From Peromyscus leucopus (lineage: Eukaryota; Chordata; Mammalia; Rodentia; Cricetidae), in assembly GCF_004664715.2 (NCBI RefSeq), contig NC_051075.1, positions 90,371,709 through 90,435,708 on the forward strand: 64,000 nt of DNA. Direction: 5' to 3'. Below, one piece after another: positions 1 to 11,309 of the stretch (its first letter is position 1; each line of letters opens with the position of its first letter). The position numbers were made by a program, and so were the translations under genes. The notes under the pieces were generated by a model that searched no databases, was not told the origin of the DNA, and was given only the letters and a program-made list of their open reading frames with translations.

Positions 1-428
1 TAATAAGGATCATTTACCTGCATGTTGGAAAGAATTTTATATATTGTAAATGAAATTTATGCATAAGACATTTACCATTACTATCATACTCCCTAACCTT
101 AAAGTGAATTCAGACTGTCCCAGGCCGCCGCACTCTGCCTTCCAGAGCTGATCCTTAAAGAATTCAGACAGTGTGGAGAACTGAGAAGAAATTAAAGATG
201 CTTTAAATAAAAGAATAAAAAGGTAGATTTACAAACATGAAGTTTACCTGATAAAGTTGTAGGCAGGATCAGGGTTATAGACGAAGCATGTAGCAGGCGT
301 TACTTGTAGAGTTTTCCATGGTTGGTTTTGTAACCAGCTTTGAGTTTTAAACCTATTACCATCATGATTTTGGACAAAATATTTAGGCCTGATAAATATC
401 TGCCTGTTCCCCCCCCCAAACACACACA

Positions 429-487
<59 letters not shown>

Positions 488-856
488 CTACCTTAATACA
501 CATAAGCTTGGATCTCTGTAGAAGAAGCCACATTAAAGGAATAGTTTCCTGAGTGATTCCTAAGGTTGTAGGCTTGTAGCATTCAGAGGGAAGAGTGGCC
601 TACATTCCAGAGCCAAATGAAAGGCTGATGGAAGCTAACCCTAAACAAATGTGAGATTAGGGTGAGGAGGCTGGCTGCTGACTCTATCCTACTCAATGAA
701 GACAGGAAACCGGGACTCAATAGCTTGTTCTTTCCATGATCTACACGTGTTTTCAGAATTGCTTCTCTGCTCCTCTGGTGAACAGAGCAGCCAGCACATG
801 CCACTGAAGCCCTCCCACTGACCTTCTCTTTTGCCTGTTGCTTGCCATGTGAACAG
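1..856 (+). other. Unc13c: Unc13c intron, 3' end (intron incomplete)
   Basis: Intronic sequence upstream of the first exon in the window. Apart from a (CA)n tract at 418-487 I see single-copy-looking sequence and no exon with convincing Munc13 coding content. The reverse-strand open frames here overlap the exon and the CA tract and are not genes. Confidence 0.85.
418..487. repeat. (CA)n microsatellite
   Basis: An almost uninterrupted CA dinucleotide run with one CATA interruption, preceded by a short C run. Confidence 0.97.
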
Positions 857-990
857 AGTAAGAAGCAGGATGTTCCTCGGGAAGACCAGGGACCGACCAC
901 CAAGAACCTGGACTTCTGGCCACAGCTGATTACTCTGATGGTCACTATTATCGATGAGGATAAGACTGCCTACACCCCTGTCCTCAATCA
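857..990 (+). CDS. Unc13c: Unc13c coding exon (MUN domain, first exon in window)
   Basis: Internal exon of Munc13-3, a large presynaptic protein that primes synaptic vesicles by promoting syntaxin-1 opening and SNARE assembly. A pyrimidine-rich tract ends in AACAG before 857, and the exon is followed by GTAAGT at 991. It reads in phase 0 for 44 codons, beginning [10 protein letters not shown] and containing [13 protein letters not shown] and [14 protein letters not shown], then leaves two bases (CA) that complete a Gln codon with the next exon. The residues fit the C paralogue better than UNC13A or UNC13B as I remember them (for example [19 protein letters not shown]). This is recall, not an alignment. 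The start at 857 rather than 859 is set by the frame, because 859 would open with a stop. The preceding exon is outside the window. Confidence 0.9.
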
Positions 991-1454
991 GTAAGTACAC
1001 TGGCTGTAGAAGTCGGCAGACTTCATTCTAACATTAAAAACGCATTGCCTAAATTTATGTGCTACCTATATCCTAATGACAGTGAAGACTTTTAAAAACT
1101 TAAACCATAGAAATTATTTTATTTTACTTATATCAGTAAATGCCAATTCAGTGATAATAAACATCTTTTTCATTTAAATTCCAAAGAATATAGTTGTCTG
1201 GCTGTGGAGTCAGATATTTCCCAGGATTTGCTTTTTGTTTAATACAGAAGCTTTTTTCTTTCTTTTTTTAACCATCTTAACAATAACACAGATCCAGACT
1301 TACTGTGAAAAACTGGGTTATTATTTTTATTGCCTTTGCTGACCAACACAGTCTGAATCATAATTTATGTTTAATTTGATTATAATTGCAAGTACAAGAA
1401 AAATAAAGTATTCTAGTTTCAGCCTTTTTGCCTCATAACTATACATTTTTTATA

Positions 1455-1693
1455 AATTTTATTTTTAAATGGCTATTTGGTTTTATTTTATGTGTATGAG
1501 AGTTTTTGCCTTGCATGTATGTATGTGTATCATGTGCATGCAGTGCCCATGGAGGCCAGAAGAGGGCATCAGATCCCCTGGAAGTGGAGTTAATAGATGG
1601 TTGGAGGCCACTGTGTGGGTGCTGGGAATTAAACCCAGTTTCACTGAAAGAGCAGCAATTGCTCTTAACTGCTGAGCCATCTCTCCATGCCCC
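1455..1693 (-). mobile_element. B2/B3-type SINE, reverse orientation
   Basis: On the minus strand it reads like a tRNA-derived rodent SINE: a head resembling GGAGAGATGGCTCAGCAGTT, then AGAGCAATTGCTGCTC, CTGGGTTTAATTCCCAGCACCC and a GGCCTCCA...GCATGCACA region with an A/T-rich tail at 1455-1480. Confidence 0.85.
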
Positions 1694-2959
1694 TGTTCAT
1701 TTAATGGTTTTAGCCCACTATACCCAATTAGAAATGTGGCCTCATCCACTAGAGCTTGAAAAACACAATGGGCATATTCCTAAAGAAAACCAACTCTCCC
1801 TCCCCAAGCCGCTATCAACAGCAATAGTTCCTCAGCTAGGGATGGGGCCTTGGGAGCTCTTCCCTACTCCATGCTGGAATTTTTAACTGCTTTGCTATCA
1901 TGCAGGCCTGCGCAGGTAGCCTCTGCTGCTGTGAGTTCATGTGCCACAGCCATGGCATGTCAACAAGATGGCATTTCAAAGTGTCCCTCCACATCCTCTG
2001 TCTCTTACCATCCCTCTGGTCCCTCTTCCATGATCCTTAGCCTTGGTGCTTGTGGTTGGTATAGATGTTCATCTCTAGCTAAGCTCTCATGGTGACATTC
2101 TCTGAACTTGGGACAGTAACACATCTCTGCACTAACCACTACCCTGCAGCAAGAAGCTTCTCTGACCAAAGTTGGGGGCAGCACAAGTCTATGGATAGAA
2201 ACACAAACATCTAGAAGGCAATTGGCAACATTGACCATGTAGACAAATAACAGTAGGTTCTCCCCTAGGATTCTAACCATGTTTATAATATCAGGCATGA
2301 AATCCCTCTTGTGGAGTGACCTCAAATCCAATCAAGAGAGTCTTGCCACTGTTTCATTAGTGGACACTTCCTGCCTGGAAGGTCTATATTATAGCACTCA
2401 GAGTCCAGTCCTGGATATGTCTATCGATGTTTTATTTCTCCCCTCACAGCCTGTATAGCATCTCCCAACACTGGGAAAACTAGCCAGCAGGAAGGGTTTC
2501 CTGGTCAGCTCAACATTTATCTTTGTGTTCTGCCACTAAAGTATGTGATGTCTTCAATAACAGGGTCTTGCCATCTATTAATTATTCATCTCTCTCTTGC
2601 CTCAGATGCCTCCTATTTCTGAACAAAGCAACCTGATCTTTTATATGTAATAGCCAGAGTGTCTGCTCTCCTTTTACACCATTTCCTCTGTGTTCTCCAA
2701 ACCTGGACCTTGTTCTCATTTTTTTCTTCCTAATGAAAATTTCCAACTGTCAAGAATTGGCTTCTTCATTCTCTTCTGTTAGAATGCCAGTCTCATGGCC
2801 ATAACTAGTCCTCATCTCAGCTCTCAATGTGGGTCTTCCATTTAGCTCCCATGCCACTTAGGGTTTCGTTTTGTTTTGTTTTGAATTTGATACAAGCTAG
2901 AGTCATCTGGGAAGAGGGAATCTCAGTTGAGAAAATGCTTCCATCAGCTTGGCCTGTAG

Positions 2960-3250
2960 GCAAGTCTGCAGGCTTTTTATTGATTAATTATTGCTGTGAG
3001 AGGACCCAGGTCACTATGGGTGTGCCCACCCTGAGCAGGTGGTCCTTGGTTGTACAAGAAAGCAGGCTGAGCCAGCCAGGGAAAGCAAGGCAGGGAACAG
3101 CATTCATTCTGCCATGGCTTCTGCTTCAGTTCCTGCCTCAGCTTCCCTCAGTGATGAACTATGATCCTGATATGTCAGCTCAGTAAGCCCTCTCCTCCCT
3201 AAGCTGATTTTGGTCATGGTATTTTATCAGAGCAATACAAAGTAAGCAGA
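2960..3250 (+). repeat. Interspersed repeat fragment, family not assigned
   Basis: Contains a block (GCCATGGCTTCTGCTTCAGT, then CCCTCAGTGATGAACTATGA, AAGCCCTCTCCTCCCTAAGC and ATTTTATCAGAGCAATA) that recurs in diverged form at 13690-13830, so it is the 3' part of a dispersed repeat. I am not sure of the family name. Confidence 0.6.
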
Positions 3251-3253
3251 GAA

Positions 3254-3283
3254 CACACACGCACACGCACACGCACACGCACC
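3254..3283. repeat. (ACACGC)n short tandem repeat
   Basis: About four imperfect ACACGC hexamers following a short AC run. Confidence 0.9.
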
Positions 3284-3380
3284 AGAGTGTATATACAGTG
3301 AAAATGTAATTTAGTTTTGTTCTGCATGAAGACTGTGTATCCAATGTCAGAAATGAATAAATTTTAAAACATTCACTATT

Positions 3381-3793
3381 TTTTTTTAATTTTATTTTAC
3401 AATATCATTCAGTTCTACATATCAGCCATGGGTTCCCCTATTCTCCCTCCTCCCACTCCCTCCCCTTACCCCCAGCCCACCCCCCATTCCCACCTCCTCC
3501 AGGGCAAATCCTCCCCCGAGGACTGCGATCAACCTGGTAGACTCAGTCCAGGCAGGTCCAGTCCCTTCCTCCCAGACTGAGCCAAGTGTCCCTGCATAAG
3601 CTCCAGGTTTCAAACAGCCAACTCATGCAATGAGCACAGGACTTGGTCCCACTGCCTAGTTGCCTCCCAAACTGATCAAGCCAATCAACTGTCTCACCTA
3701 TTCAGAGGGCCTGGTCCAGCTGGGGGCCCCTCAGCCTTTGGTTCATAGTTCATGTGTTTCCATTCATTTGGCTATTTTTTTCAATAATTGAGT
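3381..3793 (-). mobile_element. L1 3' end, 5'-truncated, reverse orientation, with 15-bp TSD
   Basis: The T-rich start at 3381 is the poly(A) tail of a minus-strand L1. The body (C-rich tract at 3436-3510, GGGCCTGGTCCAGCTGGGGG, CTCAGCCTTTGGTTCATAGT) is typical of rodent L1 3' ends. It is bracketed by a perfect direct repeat AAAACATTCACTATT at 3366-3380 and 3794-3808. Confidence 0.88.
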
Positions 3794-3810
3794 AAAACAT
3801 TCACTATTTA

Positions 3811-3811
<1 letters not shown>

Positions 3812-3861
<50 letters not shown>
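3812..3861. repeat. (GT)n microsatellite
   Basis: Pure GT run directly after the right-hand L1 target-site copy. It may have grown from the target sequence. Confidence 0.97.
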
Positions 3862-3863
<2 letters not shown>

Positions 3864-4432
3864 AATGCAGTATGTTCCTTTATTTTTTTTTTTCAGAGTG
3901 GGGGATGACCCAGTATACTCCTTTCAAGTCTTATATTCTAAAAGACTCCATTTGCTGTAGTGGAAAAGCCTGAGTGTAAGCTGCTTTCATCCAGAAATGA
4001 CATGTTGTTCCATTTTGAGAATAGTGTTCAGTGTGTTGCAGCTTCTGGCTTCTGTGTTCACACGTGGCTTTGCTAAATTACTGTTTACATTTAAAAACCA
4101 TGATGAACATGGTCATGATATTAAGAAGTACAAATAACTACACAATAGAACATGTCTCCATCACTTCGATTTAATAGTCATTAAATTTTGTTACATTTTT
4201 TGCTTATATGCTCTTGAGTTTTCATTTTCCGGCTGAATCACCTTCAGCTAATCTCAGACATGAAACAATTTCATTTTTCCGTATGTCAATACCACCTCTA
4301 GAAGTCATGGTCATTTGGGGACCACCAAAGCAGTGCATCACAGCCAGGAACAGCAGCATCAGCACCCAGGTCTTGCAGAAACCCTATCCTGTAGTCAACT
4401 GCTCCTGATTGTCTTATACAATGCCCTTTGGC

Positions 4433-4456
4433 GGTGGGGGTGGGGGGGGGGGAGGG
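4433..4456. repeat. G-rich low-complexity tract
   Basis: GGCGGTGGGGGTGG followed by a run of ten G and further G. A short poly-G tract without a clear repeat unit. Confidence 0.9.
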
Positions 4457-5083
4457 TAGTATGGTTTGTTACAGTCAGGACTCAAGTGAGGTCCATACAT
4501 TATATATGGTCATCATAGGTCATTGTGTCTTTGATTCTGTTTAAGTGTTATTTTCATTCTCTTTCACTTACATTATAGAGAAAACTACATGTCTCTCAGA
4601 TGCCAGCTGGTGCTAAAACTTCAGCTCACATGTGTGACTTCCAGTTACACAGAGCATGGCCTGCTCCTCCTTAATGAGCATAGTTTTCTTCAGACACACT
4701 TCATACCTCACAGCAGAACTCCAAACTTAATGTGTTCTAATTTTATCTGCTAATGACTAATGAATCCAAATTATCAAATTTGGCAGATTATGTTTTCCTG
4801 ATTCCACTAAGATATTTGCGAGATAATAAATTGGTTTGTTAAATTGTTGTGGCTCCTAAGACTCAAGGTTTAAAACATTTATGCTCTGTATTAATTGCTA
4901 CAAATTAAAAAGAGGAGGCAGACTGTAATGGAGGAATGGATTGCTTCCTTCATTAAACAGCCCTATTATAAATTATAAATTAAGTTAAACTGAGGCTTCA
5001 CTGAAAATGCAGAAGTGTCCTTATCATGAGTGAATTTAATTTGTATATAGGAATCTTCAGGTTAGACTAAGAAGAGTCACTTA

Positions 5084-5126
5084 AATACACATATATACAT
5101 ATATATATATACATATATATATATAA
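5084..5126. repeat. (TA)n / TACATA tract
   Basis: Alternating AT with ACAT interruptions. Confidence 0.95.
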
Positions 5127-5204
5127 TGATGGACTATGAATATTTTATTACCATATAAGTTTATATTTAAGTTTTAAATTATACATAATAACTTCTACAT
5201 AGTA

Positions 5205-5650
5205 AGGTTAGTGTTCTGGGTTCATTTCAGTTGCTTTGATAAAAGACCCTGGCAGTAAGCAGCTGAGTGGAAGAAAAGAATTTGTTTCCCCTTACAATTT
5301 CAGGTTATAGTCCCTGACAGTCAAGAAGTCAGGGTGGCTGAACTTCAAAGGCTGGTCACATCACATCCACAGCCAGGAGCAGAGAGAAGCGAATGTGTGT
5401 GTGCTCACTTGCTTGCTTGCTTGTGCTCAGCTTGATTTCCGTACTATAATGAAACAGTTCAGGACTCCTATCTAGGGAATGGTGCTTCCCATTCTGGACT
5501 GGGTCTTTCCAGTTAAAACAGTCACTCATAGACCTGCCTAAAGGCCAACCCCATGCAGATGGTTCCCTCACTGAGACTCTCCTCCAAGGTGATAATAGCT
5601 TGATTCAAGCCAATTACTAATGCCAATCCTCTTTCTTTCAGTCCTGTTTC
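5205..5650 (+). repeat. Rodent interspersed repeat, family not assigned (B-like group 1)
   Basis: Shows the order TTGCTTTGATAAAAGACCCT, TTTGTTTCCCCTTACA, TTATAGTCCCTGACAGTCAA, GACTCTCCTCC. Related but diverged copies lie at 44166-44490 and 52945-53310. It may be an LTR-type or MaLR-like repeat. I cannot assign it by eye. Confidence 0.6.
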
Positions 5651-6206
5651 TGTTACAGTTTGGGAACTGTTTCTAATTAGCATATGAATGGTTGGTATGT
5701 CATCTGAGAGTTCTGAAATCTTAAAATCTGTTTACTCCTGAGTACATAAATATTTCCTCTGCAATCCAGTTTATTGCCCTTAATTTTATTATCATCTTAT
5801 TTTTCCTGAAGACCAAAATGAATCAAATGTAAAAATAACTTCACTTCCTGTGATAACTGTTTTTCCAATTAAAAATCAATAGAAAATAGTATTTTCCTTT
5901 ATGTCTCATTTATGGCCAGGACTTTACTACCGTCAGCACCAAATGCTTGTTGACTGTCCATAATGAGCTTATGAAACCTTTAGGTATAAAATCTCACTGA
6001 ACCCTCACAATGGCCCTGCCCTGGAGGAGCTCACATGTTACAACATTGTTATCACCCCATTTGACAAATGAGGCAATGAGTTTAAAGGGACCAGTGATTA
6101 CTCTACTGGATAAATTAGTTAAGCAGCAGAGGAAAACTAAAATCTCTGTCTTTTGGGTCACACTGAGATTTAGCCACAGGATTTAACTGCTATTATTTGA
6201 TAGAGG

Positions 6207-6549
6207 TGTAGCTGGAGGATTTCTCTCCAGCTCCCAAGTCCCACCAGTCCCGGAACCCACTTATAAAATAAAGACACAGACTCTTACATTATTTAAACTG
6301 CTTGGACATTAGCTCAGGCCTATCATTGTCTAGCTCTTGCTCTTATATTTAGCCCTTTTCTATTAATCTATACTTTGCCACGTGGCTCAGCTTACTGGTA
6401 CCTTACATCTTGCTTGTCCTGGCGACGGCTCCAGGCAGTCTCTCTTCTCCTTCCTCCTTCCTCAATTTTCCTCTCTGTTAGTCCCGCCTATACTTCCTGT
6501 CTGGCTATCAGCCAATCAGATTTATTTACATATAGCGATATCCACAGCA
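6207..6549 (-). mobile_element. mys-like endogenous retroelement LTR, reverse orientation
   Basis: Exactly 343 bp between TG and CA termini (TGTAGCTGG ... CCACAGCA on the + strand). Read on the minus strand it has CCAAT-like ATTGGCTGAT near the start, a TATA-like TAGATTAATAGAAAAGGG region and TTTATTTTATAAGTGGG near the end. It abuts a polypurine tract on its internal side (6550-6568). Similarity to the Peromyscus mys family is from memory. A related LTR lies at 28887. Confidence 0.75.
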
Positions 6550-8060
6550 CTTCCCCTTTTCTTCTTTTATAAAAGGGAAGGTTTTAGCTTTAACATGGTA
6601 AAATTACATATAACAAAACAATTATCGAGCAAGAATTACAGTTACAATATTAAAGAAGATGTCCTATCTATCTTATATTTGTGAGTTTAATGTTTTATAT
6701 CTAACTTATCTTTTATCATAACTGAGGAAATTACAACTATCTAGTTTTCAACCATATCAAAGACCTGAGAAGGAACATAATGGTACCTGAGAAATGGTAG
6801 ATGGATGCAAGCAACTTTCAGGAATCTTGTAAGAGTAGACGAAGACAGCTGGCAGCCTGGACAGTCACCTAATGTTTCTCAGCATTGTTGGTGCATTCAA
6901 ATTGGCTACAGGCCTAGAGTATCTGACAGACCATCTTCAGAAACAGGAATTCTGAAAGACCATCTTACCCTGTCTTGGCAGAGTACAGTGGTCGCTTTCC
7001 TTGTGTCCCGCTTGTCCAGAAAGGACAGCATTGCATTTGTACTGTCAGCCATCAAGGCAAGGGCAGTTCTTTGCCCAGTAGGCCATTTTGTGCCAAGAAG
7101 ACAAACTTTCAAATGGAAATGTCTTAGAAGCCCAACATTCTCTTGGGATCAATTGGTGCAGCCAGGAGCAATTGTGTCTCACGTCAACAGAATTCTAAGT
7201 TATTTAAATGCCATATTCTCTAGGTCTATGAAGTGTTTGAGGATTACCTATCTATCTGAAATATATCTATGTATACCTAGAAGACTTAACTAACATGGCT
7301 ACAAATATGATTATCATAGATGACTAATTATTAATCTATTTTTAATTATTCATTACAATTTTAAATGAGTTAAACATAATACCTCAAACAAGAATAGAAA
7401 TATATATATATATATAATAACAAAATTAACTTCAAGTTTGTATCAATAAACTAAAATTTATACCAATGTAAAACATTTTAAACATAAACTAAAATCTATA
7501 CCAATGTAAAACATTTTAAACAAGTTGTTCTTTAAAAGTAGGTTCATTAATCTACCCTTTTATCTTATCATCTCTATATCCTCCTATATATCTATATCAT
7601 ATCCCCTTTTCTTTTTTAGAAAGAGATCACATTTATAATCAACCTGTTTTAAATAAAAATATTGTTTTTTCTCTGTCCCACACCAGAGGGCTCTTTTGAT
7701 TTGGGACACAAGAATCTCTTAAACCCCCCCCCCTTTTTTTTAAGCAATATGTCTGGGTTTAGAGGGGGAGTGAGCCAATTCCACCTCTAAAGCCAGCTTG
7801 GTATATTTGGGAATTTGGGCGTAGCATCTCTTACTACTTCCTGCTGGAGGGGGGCGCTGTATCTTATGGGGACGCAAAGAAAATTTTAGGCCTATGGGGT
7901 AGTCCATGAGGCTGTATTGTGTGAACCAGTTGCCTTGAAACTGCTCTGGATGTTGGATCATCTGGGCCATGGTGTCATCAGAGACCTTTCAGGGGGTCTT
8001 GGCTGGTGAAGCCTGATGTATCTTAATCTGGAACAAATCCACAGCCTCTGGCTTTCTGTG
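6550..8060 (-). mobile_element. Internal region of the mys-like element, 5'-truncated
   Basis: On the minus strand this runs into the LTR through the polypurine tract AAAAGAAGAAAAGGGGAAG (6568-6550). It is AT-rich with only short open frames, such as a 76-codon minus-strand frame at 7740-7970 that I cannot identify. There is a 38-bp tandem duplication at 7446-7521 and an (AT)n run near 7398-7417. No second LTR was found on the far side, so the element is truncated and cannot be coding-competent. The outer boundary is uncertain and could extend to about 8400. Confidence 0.6.
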
Positions 8061-8581
8061 GAAACAAAAGCAGAGAGGAAATAAGCCGGAAATATGTTAA
8101 ACTGGAAATGTGTAGATTCCATCACTATCCCAAACTAAAGACAGAAGTAATCAACTGCAGAGTATGTTGGAAGGAAAAGCTCTGCCTTTTAAATATCATT
8201 CCTCCAGTTCTGGAAATTCAGGTTGAACTGAGTTTTGGAAACTGTAAGCTTGAAGTTATCACAGGCTACACTTGTGCTCTTAAGGTTTCTTCAGGTATAT
8301 CCCAGGAAATCTGCATGCATAGACGTGGTAGTAATTGGTGGTATAGGAAGATTGTGTCTCTTTCTTCTGCTCTTCTGAGTTCTCCTCTGGGGTCCCTGCA
8401 AGAGGACAGGTTAACATGACAGAAGTGTATCAATGTAGTTACTGTGCATGTTATAGTACATGGAAGAATTCACAGGGAAGGACTGTGCAGTGGTTAGACC
8501 TGGATGTCTCCATGGTAGAGATGAAGAACAGAGTCATGGAGGGCACCATTGAGCAATAGCTGCACAGTGAGGGCATCGTTG

Positions 8582-8600
8582 ACTGGGGGGGGGGGGGTGG
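8582..8600. repeat. Poly-G tract
   Basis: A run of about 13 G within ordinary intronic sequence. Confidence 0.9.
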
Positions 8601-8782
8601 ACAGCAAGTCTTCTTGGCTTCTGTGTCTACCGAGAAATGAGTGTCCCTTCTCTTGAAGTGTAGGGATGTCACCTTTCACCTGTCCCACGGGGGCTTTCCA
8701 ACCAATTCCCAGAGCAGAGAAAGTCCTTCTTACATGACATTTCCCAAATTGTATTCACTTAAAGTATTTGATACAATAATGG

Positions 8783-8937
8783 AAGAGATAGCTCCGTACT
8801 TACTGCTCTTCTAGAGTACCTGGGTTCTATTCTCAGCACCCATTTCTGATGTTTCACAACTGCCTGGGACTCCAGATGCAGGGGATTTGACACCCCTTTT
8901 AGAGTCAACACACTGTCACACACAGAATGCATTTACA

Positions 8938-8977
<40 letters not shown>
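8783..8977 (+). mobile_element. B3/B2-type SINE ending in (CA)n
   Basis: AAGAGATAGCTCCGTACTTA then ACTGCTCTTCTAGAGTACCT, GGTTCTATTCTCAGCACCCA and a CTGGGACTCCAGATGCAGGGG block, ending in a CA microsatellite at 8937-8977. Confidence 0.85.
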
Positions 8978-8978
<1 letters not shown>

Positions 8979-9534
8979 ACAAGCATACACAGACATGTAT
9001 TGAAAAAGTATTCAATACAGCAAGGTATCATATTTGGGTATAGTATGTCGCAAATCCAAGAGAAATGTTTTGTAATTCTAGACAAAAACTGAGAAAGGGA
9101 TGGTGTTATTCACAGTAGTGTTGAAACCTAAAGGTAATATCGTGAAATGATGCTAGATAAATTAAAGCCTGTGTCAAGAGGAAATCATGAAATTACACAT
9201 TTCAGACATTACCACTAGCAGTTCTGTCTTCTCTCCTTAAGATCTGTTCATTATTCCATTGTATCATGTAATGTGAGGGTGGTGGAGCCAGTAGACAGGA
9301 GTCCAGGGTGCAGAGCAGAGAAGGGTACAGTGTGGCAGCTCAGGTGCTTGCCCTGTGTAAGAAGTGAAGCCCTTTAGAGAAAGGGGAAGCAGTCATGACA
9401 CATGCTTACAATTCATTATAGCTTGTAGTCTGAAACAACGTATTTTACCATAATTTTAATTTAAATGTCTTGGAATGTTGATAGAGTATGCATTTCTTTT
9501 CCTGTGTTGTTAGGTTTTTTTTTTTCTGTGTCTT

Positions 9535-9740
9535 TGTTAAGGTATATTTTGTCTTTAATGATGAGAGTGTACATGTGAGTGCAGAAGCCTGAAGAGGGTG
9601 TTACATTCGCTGGAGCTGGAGATACCTGATTTAGGTACTTTAGCTCAACTCTGGTCCTCAAGAGCAATGGTTGCTCTTAACTGCTGAGCCTTCTCTCCAG
9701 CCTTGGTTTTTTTTTTTTGTTTGTTTGTTTGTTTTGGGTT
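9535..9740 (-). mobile_element. B3-type SINE, reverse orientation, with T-rich tract
   Basis: Minus-strand head GGCTGGAGAGAAGGCTCAGC with AGTTAAGAGCAACCATTGCT. The tail lies to the left. A (GTTT)n/poly-T stretch at 9704-9740 adjoins the head and may be a separate low-complexity tract. Confidence 0.85.
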
Positions 9741-9984
9741 TTGGGTTTTCTGGGGTTTTTTCTTTTTAAATTATTTGCTAATTATTCAAGTAATTGGATC
9801 ATCTGACTCAGACCACTTCTTTTCATATTGCTATTGCTAGCTTATTTATTTTTTAGACTGTGTGTATTTTTCCAGTGTGACTCTATCGTGACTGGTGATT
9901 TCATTTGCACTGGAATTTGCCAGGTTGAAGATTCAACAGTGTCTGTCAGCTCCCTTAAGCCAATTTTTTTTAAGATTGGAACTA

Positions 9985-10135
9985 ATCTGGTTCACATTGT
10001 CTTAACTCCAGATCCTAAGGATCTAGCATCATCTTCTGGCCTCTGTGGACACCTGTACACACATGTACATACACACATATAGATACACACATATAGATAC
10101 ACACAGATACATAATTAAAAATAAAAATAAATCTT
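9985..10135 (+). mobile_element. B2 3' portion
   Basis: TAACTCCAGATCCTAAGGAT, TTCTGGCCTCTGTGGACACC, ACATGTACATACACACATAT, then A/T-rich tail AATAAAAATAAATC. The tRNA-like head is missing or too diverged to see. Confidence 0.75.
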
Positions 10136-11223
10136 TAAAATCTATGGAATTCAGTTTTTATTGGAGATTCTTGAAGTAATGTATATGGGAAATATTAATT
10201 TGTAGTTTCATTTTTTTTCCTTTTTTGTTCAGGCATTATGACCTGATATGTTCTTACTTAAGTTCTGATTAAAAATAATGGAAATAAATTAAATATAATT
10301 ACCCATTTTCTCCCCCCTGAGCCTAAAACACTCATTATACCATTTATAATTTTGCTTCTGCCTATTTGAAGCAAAAAAAACTAATATAACACAAACTGAG
10401 TGGTATCAGCATCTGTGTACAAATGAAATCTTTTAAAATAATTTGTCTATGATTATTTTTATATTGACAAAATATATTGAAGGCTGAGGACTAGTTGTGT
10501 GTGTGTATTGATTTTTTATTATAAGAGTTCTAAGTTTAAATTTTGGTAAATAAACCTATAAATGTTTATGTTTAAATATGAGTGGATATTATGAGACAAG
10601 TTGATGTGTGTCTTTCAGTCAGGGGTATTGATGAAGTATACCGTTCTTTGTGTTGAAAGTGTAATTAGAATAATTGCATATGTGTTGTCTTACTCGAGGT
10701 CTTAGCAACATCATATGTACTTAGGTAATGCTTCCTAGATTCAACAAGATTAATTTACAGGGTTAATCTTTTTAGATTTGTATTAAAAAAACAAATCTAT
10801 ATGTTTTGACATATCTGTGTATCTACATGTACATCATGTGTGTGGTGGGTCTCTCTGGTATTATGTGGTGTCTGTTGTTTGGTTTCATTTGATCTACCCT
10901 CAAGATGGATGCTTAGAAGACATTATTTAGTATGACAGATGGAACTGTCATGACCCAAACACATCACAGAGACATCCCAGGGAATCCCTGGGCTCTGCCT
11001 CTTTGGTGCCAATAAAATAATATCTATGTCACCACTCAGTGTTCTTTTTAGCTTATACTACCTCAGCTTATTAAAGTCAGTAGGAAGAAAATGCATAAAT
11101 GAAAGTATATATAAGTGTATATGAGCCATGTAATGACAACTGTGGTTACGGGTGAAATGAGGTGTTTGGGTTTTCAGGGATATTGTTATTTTTGATATGC
11201 TAGTATGATGTGTTTTGTTTTAG

Positions 11224-11309
11224 GTTTCCTCAAGAACTAAACATGGGAAAGATAAGTGCCGAAATCATGTGGTCTCTCTTTGCCCTCGATATGAAATATG
11301 CTCTAGAGG
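11224..11309 (+). CDS. Unc13c: Unc13c coding exon (MUN domain, second exon in window)
   Basis: An 86-bp exon. The acceptor is a T-rich tract ending TTTTAG at 11223 and the donor is GTAAGT at 11310. Its first base completes the split Gln codon, giving [21 protein letters not shown] followed by ALDMKYALE. One base (G) is left to be completed by the next exon (phase 1). FPQELN(M/V)GKIsAE is a highly conserved block of vertebrate Munc13 proteins. No substitution breaks the frame. It is separated from the previous exon by about 10.2 kb and from the next by about 40.7 kb. Introns this long suit Unc13c, a very large gene, better than the compact Unc13a. Confidence 0.93.

Larger units (their letters stand above)
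991..11223 (+). other. Unc13c: Unc13c intron of about 10.2 kb
   Basis: Bounded by GTAAGT and TTTTAG. It contains the B3-like SINEs, L1 3' end, truncated mys-like element and microsatellites listed separately. The stretches 991-1450, 1694-2960, 3862-5080, 5651-6200, 8060-8780, 8978-9530 and 10136-11223 look single-copy or too diverged for me to classify. I see no gene in them. Confidence 0.85.

Noticed and set aside
583..945. Minus-strand open frames overlapping the first exon
   Set aside because: Shadows of the Unc13c exon and its flanks, with no independent support.
6805..7293. 163-codon + strand open frame
   Set aside because: It is antisense to the internal region of the reverse-oriented mys-like element.
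7740..7970. 76-codon minus-strand frame as a retroviral gene
   Set aside because: It lies in a truncated element and I recognise no gag, pol or env motif in it, so it is noted only within the element entry.
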